Source of the DNA: Botrytis cinerea B05.10
Taxonomy: Eukaryota > Ascomycota > Leotiomycetes > Helotiales > Sclerotiniaceae
Assembly (NCBI RefSeq): GCF_000143535.2
Contig: NC_037310.1
Span: 2,356,001-2,420,000 of the forward strand
Direction of reading: 5' to 3'
Length of the DNA stretch: 64,000 nucleotides
The position numbers and the translations under genes are program-made. Shown here piece by piece: positions 57,922-64,000 of this stretch. Positions within the stretch are counted from its first letter, which is position 1, and every line of letters begins with the position of its first letter. Under the pieces are notes generated by a model. That model was not told the DNA's origin. It was given only the letters and a program-made list of their open reading frames with translations, and ran no database searches.

Positions 57922-60900
57922 GTTTCTATCCTGGCGTTTTTGTGCTTCTACCAGTCATGAACGGTGGGAGTGGGAGAGAGATTGGCTTTTTGTTCCAATT
58001 CTGATTCGATAGTTGTGCTATACTCTTCATTTCTCAACATCCTTCTCGGATTCCAGTCTACATTGAGGCTCATGCCAAGTTTACGGGAAAATAGTTAAAA
58101 ACTCGTGATAAGAAAGGTTAATCAAGACATATGACAGATCCTGTAATCACCATTGGAAAAAATACCAGATCTAAACAACCCCGTAGCGAAACATCAGAAA
58201 TTCCTCGTGGTATCCGATTGAGACATTGAGACATTGAATTGAATGGAATGCCTATTCCTTCCCGAGACCAATCAATCAATATCAATAAATTATTAATATG
58301 GATTCGATTTGTATACAGTACCACATTGGAAAAAGTTAAATCTATTCCATGAAAAACTGATCAAGCATACAGTCATATTTTAATTTCTCTTGTTCTCTAG
58401 ATTTTATTCAATTACGATCATGATGACACAAAAGTAACAATTCATCACGAGCTGGATAACCTTCGATCATTGTGAATTGTTCCAGTTGTTCTCCCTCCCA
58501 CTCTCATCATCATACCAACATTATTCGAGATGTCTTGAAATTCATTAGCAGAACTAGCTCTCCGGCACCTTCCTAGTTTCCCAGTCAACCCGCAGGCGGA
58601 ACTCATCGGTACAAACCGACAAGAAGTGGAGACTTACGTGCCGAGGAGGCGCGTAACTTCTCTTATCACGCCTCGCAACACCATTATCGCGATATCTGGC
58701 GATAGGATCATGATAGTGTCATGAAAATGCTGGTTGAAGACGATATTATTAAACTTGTGAAGACGGGTGCCTCGGGAGTCGATATGTTCCTGAAATACGT
58801 ATCTATGAATCCTCTCACCGTCGAGTTGGACGACCAGAAACCGTACCGAGGTGAAGTGAGTGTAAAAGTAGGTATCAAACCATGGAGAGAGATATTGTTC
58901 GCTCTGGTGAGACTTAACTCTGAGGGCGTTGTCTTATGATTGATCGTGACGACCGCAGGCCTTTGTGGAGACCCTGATGTTACTTCCTTTGGGCATTCTG
59001 CTGTTCCAAAATACCAGCTGAAGTTGGGTATACCTCTTCTCCTCCAGACATGTCTCGGGAGCATGATGTCAAATAGATGGCGACACGTTCATCTATATCC
59101 ACTGGGTTTGACTCGTAAGAGAGGAGAACAAAATTTCTGGAATGATTGGTGCTCGTCACTTTATCAGATCGTCCTCATCGCATACACTTCAAGCATGCAA
59201 AGTGATTGACGGTCTCGATGCTCTGCTAATTCCATTTCGAATCCTCATCATCACATTCAATATGATGAACATTAAATGATTCGTTCTCGATTTAAAGGTG
59301 TGCCTTTCTGATCCATGGCAGCAACAATAGCAATCGAGATGTCAGAGACCTTCGCAACAGCGACGTGACAATTCTTGGCCGCTCAGTAGCCAAAAAAGTG
59401 AAAGCCGCGATCATTTAGCCTGTCGCTATCGTGCTGTCTTATTTCGTATGCTAAATCAATCATTTTGCGGGCCAACTACGATATTTGTCAAAGTTAGTCT
59501 CAGGTCCTGCTTTGTCGTAGGTTCCAACCACGGGCGCCGCAATGACATTGGCATTGATCATCAGACCAATCGGCCTGGCAATTCTCAGATTACAGGATAT
59601 CCGGCGACTGGTCTAGATTCGAAGGCTAAGAAGATGGCAGCACGACATTGTCTTCCGCCACCAATGTTCTTGCCTTTCATGAAGAATTCACGTCCTGGAT
59701 TGAAACCCTAGGCGCCGATGAATATAGGGGTTAGGAGGTGGGTTCTCTCAGAGTCAGCCAGTTGCCATTTATAGGAACCCTTACTCAGGGGCGACACAAG
59801 GCATTTTTCGGATTTGGATTCAAGTATCCGACTCGACACACGACGAAGGTAATTATGCCATCGTATCGTAGAATCCTATACTAGGTAGGTATCATCGATT
59901 TTTGTATAGACTCTGACGCGACCTGAGCTAAACATAAGGCTTCTTCCAAGCTCAAGTGTTTCAAAGTATCGAAGTGTCATTTCATTCTTAGCTGCGGGCA
60001 TGTATACTATGCACCTCCTTTTCGTCATCAATGCTTACATATCGAATCGGTAGCAAGAAGCATGGGTGAAATCTTACTTCCGAGTTTTGGACGCATGCAG
60101 GCGCACGGCGGCGTGTTCGAAAGATGTATACAAGGGGAAGTCCAGACGAGTAGCGACATGCGCCGACCTTCGCCCTAGCCGCGGAGAATTATGGTAGCAA
60201 GTGGTCGAAGGATGGAAGCTTGTGGGGGCATTTTCGGGCTTTATCGACATCAGATTGCCATCCAAGAGAATTGTAAAGATATCAGCTAGGTTTCTGGTAA
60301 GATTCGAAGAATGAGATCAAGAGGTACTAATTTAGTCAGAGGGAGCCTTTCCACATACTGTAACAACAATAATAACATATCTCTACCATATTCCGGTCAC
60401 TTCAGAAAGCTCATTTCAGCCATGGTATCATGTGTGTCATCTTGAGATCGTTGTGAGAGTGTAGACCTCTCAGAAGATTCGACCTCGTTTGAGCCTTGCT
60501 CATGTGAAATCTAGCATGAATCTGTAGAGACGATATGGAAGCATGCGCGTATCTGTGGAAGTCTGCTCTCTAGACCTATGCTAAGAAGACTTATTGTGCC
60601 TGTTTGTTCATCGATTAATACTCAAGCTTTCGCAAATCCATAAGAATGGCATTCTAGAAACCTTGTCTGTAGATTTGTGGTTAACAAATAGCACAAGTCC
60701 CTTTCGGGGTCAACGAATAAAACCGATGCCAACACAAATCAACGCGGATGGTCGAAATCTTTCTGACCGAATTGAACACAATGTTACGGGCATCATTTCT
60801 CCATATTGCGAACTTGTAGTTAAGAGCCTTCGACTGTCCCTCTAACTTTATCAGGGACAAAATCACGGTATGTGACCAGTAGTCCGAGAGATAGACAAAC

Positions 60901-63900
60901 ATGAGTTTTTGCTTCATGGTGAGAATCCTCTGAATTACTGAATTTCAGTACTTCGTAGTATATCCAATGAAGTAGGGGTATTCTTAGGGAGTCAAAGTGT
61001 GGATTATAATTTGGTCCGTTTCATCTAACGTTGTCGCGTCAAACTTACAGATCGATCCTTCGACACATAGAAATAGACAGATGCGTCAGAGGTGTATGGT
61101 GTTAGGGTAGCAAATCCCATAGAGCTTCGGCGTAATATATGCCAGCGCATGTCATCAGATCTGTAGGCCATTCGGGGACCCTCTCCGATTCCGTTGAAGA
61201 TGGATTAATCATTTAAACCCAAGGCTTAAATTTCCGAAAAGCTAGTCAGGTAGGATGAGGTCAAAGTGAGAAATCCTGGAGATAAATCTTATTGCAGATT
61301 ATTTGCGGAAAGTAATACTGTGTGATCCTGTAACACGACAAAAATGATATCGAAAGCACCCAAGCACCAAAAGGGTCAGTGTAAGGATGATCTGACCCTA
61401 TGACACCTTTCGAATTAATATTAGCAAACTTTTCAATGGTTTGACGGTTAATATCCAGAGAGCATGCAGGTACAGGATCACAGGAGAATGCTCATCATTT
61501 TCATGCAACTAATTATCAACCTCGTTTTAACAAGGGTGTTGATTGAGGCGCAGTTCCGCAGTACATATTACCAGCTACATACCCCAACATCGAACTGCGC
61601 AAAGACCAGATGTTTGTTACTAGTAGTTAAAATAAGAACCGTACGGCACTCTCGAGGATCAATTGAAATTATATCGAGGGGGCACGTACCGTGGAACGTC
61701 TCGGAAGGATGATGGCAAGGATTCCGAGAGATGCCCTCCAGATTATCTATCGCATTTGCTGGCGATGGCATCTTGTCAGAAATTCATCATGCGTAATGTA
61801 GATAAAAGTGGCGGTAGTGGTGGAGGGATCGTTTGAGGTATCATGCACCTGTGGGTGCGAAATGCATGCTAACTATGCAAAAGCAAGACGAAGCCTCTCC
61901 GAACAACTTTGAGCAAAGTAGGCATATTATGCCATCTCGTCGCATTCTGCTATAAAGGATATTCGCCCCCAAAATGGACAACAGTTGAAACACGGGAGAG
62001 CGGCGTCTAAAGTAAAACAGATGAGAAAATTTGTGATTGGTCACCCAAGAAAACTATTCTGGAAGAGATAAAAACAAACTGCCCAAGATATTATTTGTGT
62101 GCTAGTTGTCCAACTGTTGGTAAACCATTCGTAATTGAGCATTTTCAGATGAAACAAATGTATGTTATGAATACCTGGTTGAAGAAAACAGTTCTCCCAT
62201 ATACAGATAGCCGCCGCTTGCAACAGTGCAGAAAGACAATGGAGAACTCTGGTCCATTGAAATGTTTCAATCACATTCTTTGAGTTTATACTTATACATA
62301 CCAGCACGTGGAAACTGTACTGCCGCGCGTGATGATACCATTACCGGACTCTTACCGAGCATATCCCATAAGTTCAAGGGAAGCTTGTCAGCGTGAGGAT
62401 ATTATGTTGGCCTGTGTGATTCGGTGCCCATGTATAGAATTGGCACAAGCGTTGGATATTCACCGATGGGGTGAGACAAGAGGAAACCCCAGGCAGAGCG
62501 GCTGTTGGCACAGATGATTATCGATTGTGTCCGGGAAAGAAACACATGAAGTCATTTCTCCATTGCTTTTCCCGGGGTGTTGCGGTCGTTGAGATTTCTT
62601 CGTCTTGTTGTGTTGGATCCGCACTCCACTCACTGTTGGATGTACGACCTCATGAAGATTTTTTCTGTGGTCCTGGCCATGGCTATGAGGAGGAATATTG
62701 AGTCTTTACGTTACTGTGAAGATGAACACTGCCTAATGGATTGAGGCCTTCGATGGCCTTTGTCCGGTCGAATTGTTTGTTTGTTGAAGCATAGCAACAG
62801 TGCCTGCCAAACTGCATACCGCTTATCGCTATTAGGCGCCCTTGCAGAACTCCTTGTGACCAGGCCTGGGATGAAGATATCACGATTAGATAAACCGAGA
62901 TAATCTCGGGCATCTGCGAGGACAGTTCGGTAGATTCCCGAGTAGAGAAATCGAGGTGGAGGCATGCTGCAAGGGAAGCAAATTGTAGACAGGGTATAAA
63001 GAGCAAATGCTTGGATGATAGAAACCGAGAAGGAGCGGGTAGAGATGGGATGAGTTGATTTCCCATCTGTGCACCTGTGCATATGCATATCGTGTAGATC
63101 AGTGTCAGTGCTGTCTTGGAAGCAAAGATCCTAGTAAGTGAAAGAGATTCATTCGAATTGCCTTGCATTTCCCAAATTAGTCATCCAATCGTTTTGCCAG
63201 GCAAGCAAGATATTCCATGGCAATGCTCTTCTCGATTCGGAGCAGGAAGGAGACAGGAAAGGAAGAGGAAGAAGCTCCAACCAACAGAGGCCCAAACATC
63301 ACCAATTAGGCCTTTTCACGTGATGTCTAGTCCCAATACGGCATTCTCGTGGTACTATTCACGCAGGAGTTACAACCTCGGTAGACGATGTACAGTATGT
63401 ATCTATAGAGTCTAGACATATCATTTTACACGCGCGCATCAAATAGACGGTTCTTTTCTTTCTTCTAATTCACAGTCTTTCGTCTACGTCTTCTTTTCAT
63501 CTTTTCACCCTTACCTACCATTTTCAACATCTCCCATTCGTTACGAAACAGGATCATTATGATATGTTTCATTATCATCTAATCTACCAAGATCTAACTA
63601 TCTTGAAAGGCTTCCTTAGAAAATCTCATACACAGCCCTTGTAAATTTAAAATACCTAGCACTGACCCTATTCTGCCATCCCCCCTGTACAGATCTCTCC
63701 CGTTTGATTCTATTTTCGGTACGCGAACGCCTCATCCGCAGCTTACTTGTTGACGCCCACATAATTTACGCGCCCATCAGATATTTCTCCAAAATTCGAG
63801 ATGAGACTACCGCCCAATGTCCTTAGAAGAGACCGGTATTCTTCTGTTGACCAATACAATCATCTCTTGTTCGTCGCCCCTCGAGCTTTGGAGACTTAAT

Positions 63901-64000
63901 AGTCTATCCGCGGCTACTGCTGTTGATCCTAGTCACAAAATTTCGTGCATTTGCCAACGTTTGAAGGCCCAGGAAACTGGGGTCGGATTTATCAAAATGA
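57922..64000. other. Gene-poor region at the right end
   Basis: 6 kb with no ORF I can support: only short, overlapping open stretches on both strands. The most protein-like is a plus-strand ORF at 58721-58939 (VGIKPWREILFALVRLNSEG), overlapped by an equally open minus ORF (58708-59064). A minus-strand fragment near 59590-59700 reads FMKGKNIGGGRQCRAAIFLA. Neither has a recognised family. The last 500 bases are pyrimidine-rich and could be the leader of a gene beyond the window. Confidence 0.5.

Noticed and set aside
1..64000. CRISPR arrays, bacterial operons, insertion sequences
   Set aside because: The window is fungal: spliced genes, no direct-repeat/spacer arrays, no transposase ORF seen.

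Overview
The window is chromosomal DNA of a filamentous ascomycete. Genes are split by short GT-AG introns (about 40-120 nt) with CTAAC/CTAAT-like branch sites, a single 5S rRNA gene lies outside any rDNA array, and several protein families are typical of filamentous fungi (Zn2Cys6 factor, fungal rhodopsin-domain protein, class II DAHP synthase, rhamnogalacturonan acetylesterase). The AT-rich style and gene content fit a plant-associated Leotiomycete such as a Botrytis/Sclerotinia relative. That placement is inference and was not searched.

Left part (1-14,000): a 5'-truncated telomerase reverse transcriptase gene (TERT, +) with a complete-looking 5S rRNA gene nested in its last intron; a single-exon Zn2Cys6 transcription factor (-); a 4.2 kb gene-free divergent region full of microsatellites; and a four-exon MFS transporter (+).

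Middle (14,400-33,980): a Ser/Arg-rich low-complexity ORF (-); a MYND/DUF4470-type protein (+); a protein with four CCCH fingers and a RING1-IBR module but no RING2 (+); a 117-residue stand-alone PAH (Sin3-type) domain protein (+); a secreted CE12 rhamnogalacturonan acetylesterase (+); a class II DAHP synthase (-) divergent from a HYPK-like NatA-associated protein (+); and a seven-helix fungal rhodopsin-domain membrane protein with six exons (+).

Right part (34,000-64,000): an AT-rich repeat-bearing stretch with four copies of a short motif and a perfect hairpin; a broken or oddly spliced hypothetical ORF (-); two unrelated short-chain dehydrogenases (+,+); a secreted/lumenal orphan (-) divergent from a putatively myristoylated protein (+); COX10 heme O synthase (+); a diverged tandem triplication of a small Cys-rich gene family (50.1-54.0 kb), whose middle copy is broken; a secreted purine nucleoside permease (-); and a final 6 kb with no convincing gene.

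The genes do not form one pathway; this is an ordinary mosaic of housekeeping and accessory loci. The two most unusual structures are the 5S gene inside the TERT intron and the triplicated small-gene cluster. Splice sites were assigned by eye from frame continuity, GT/AG ends and family conservation, and have not been checked against transcripts.
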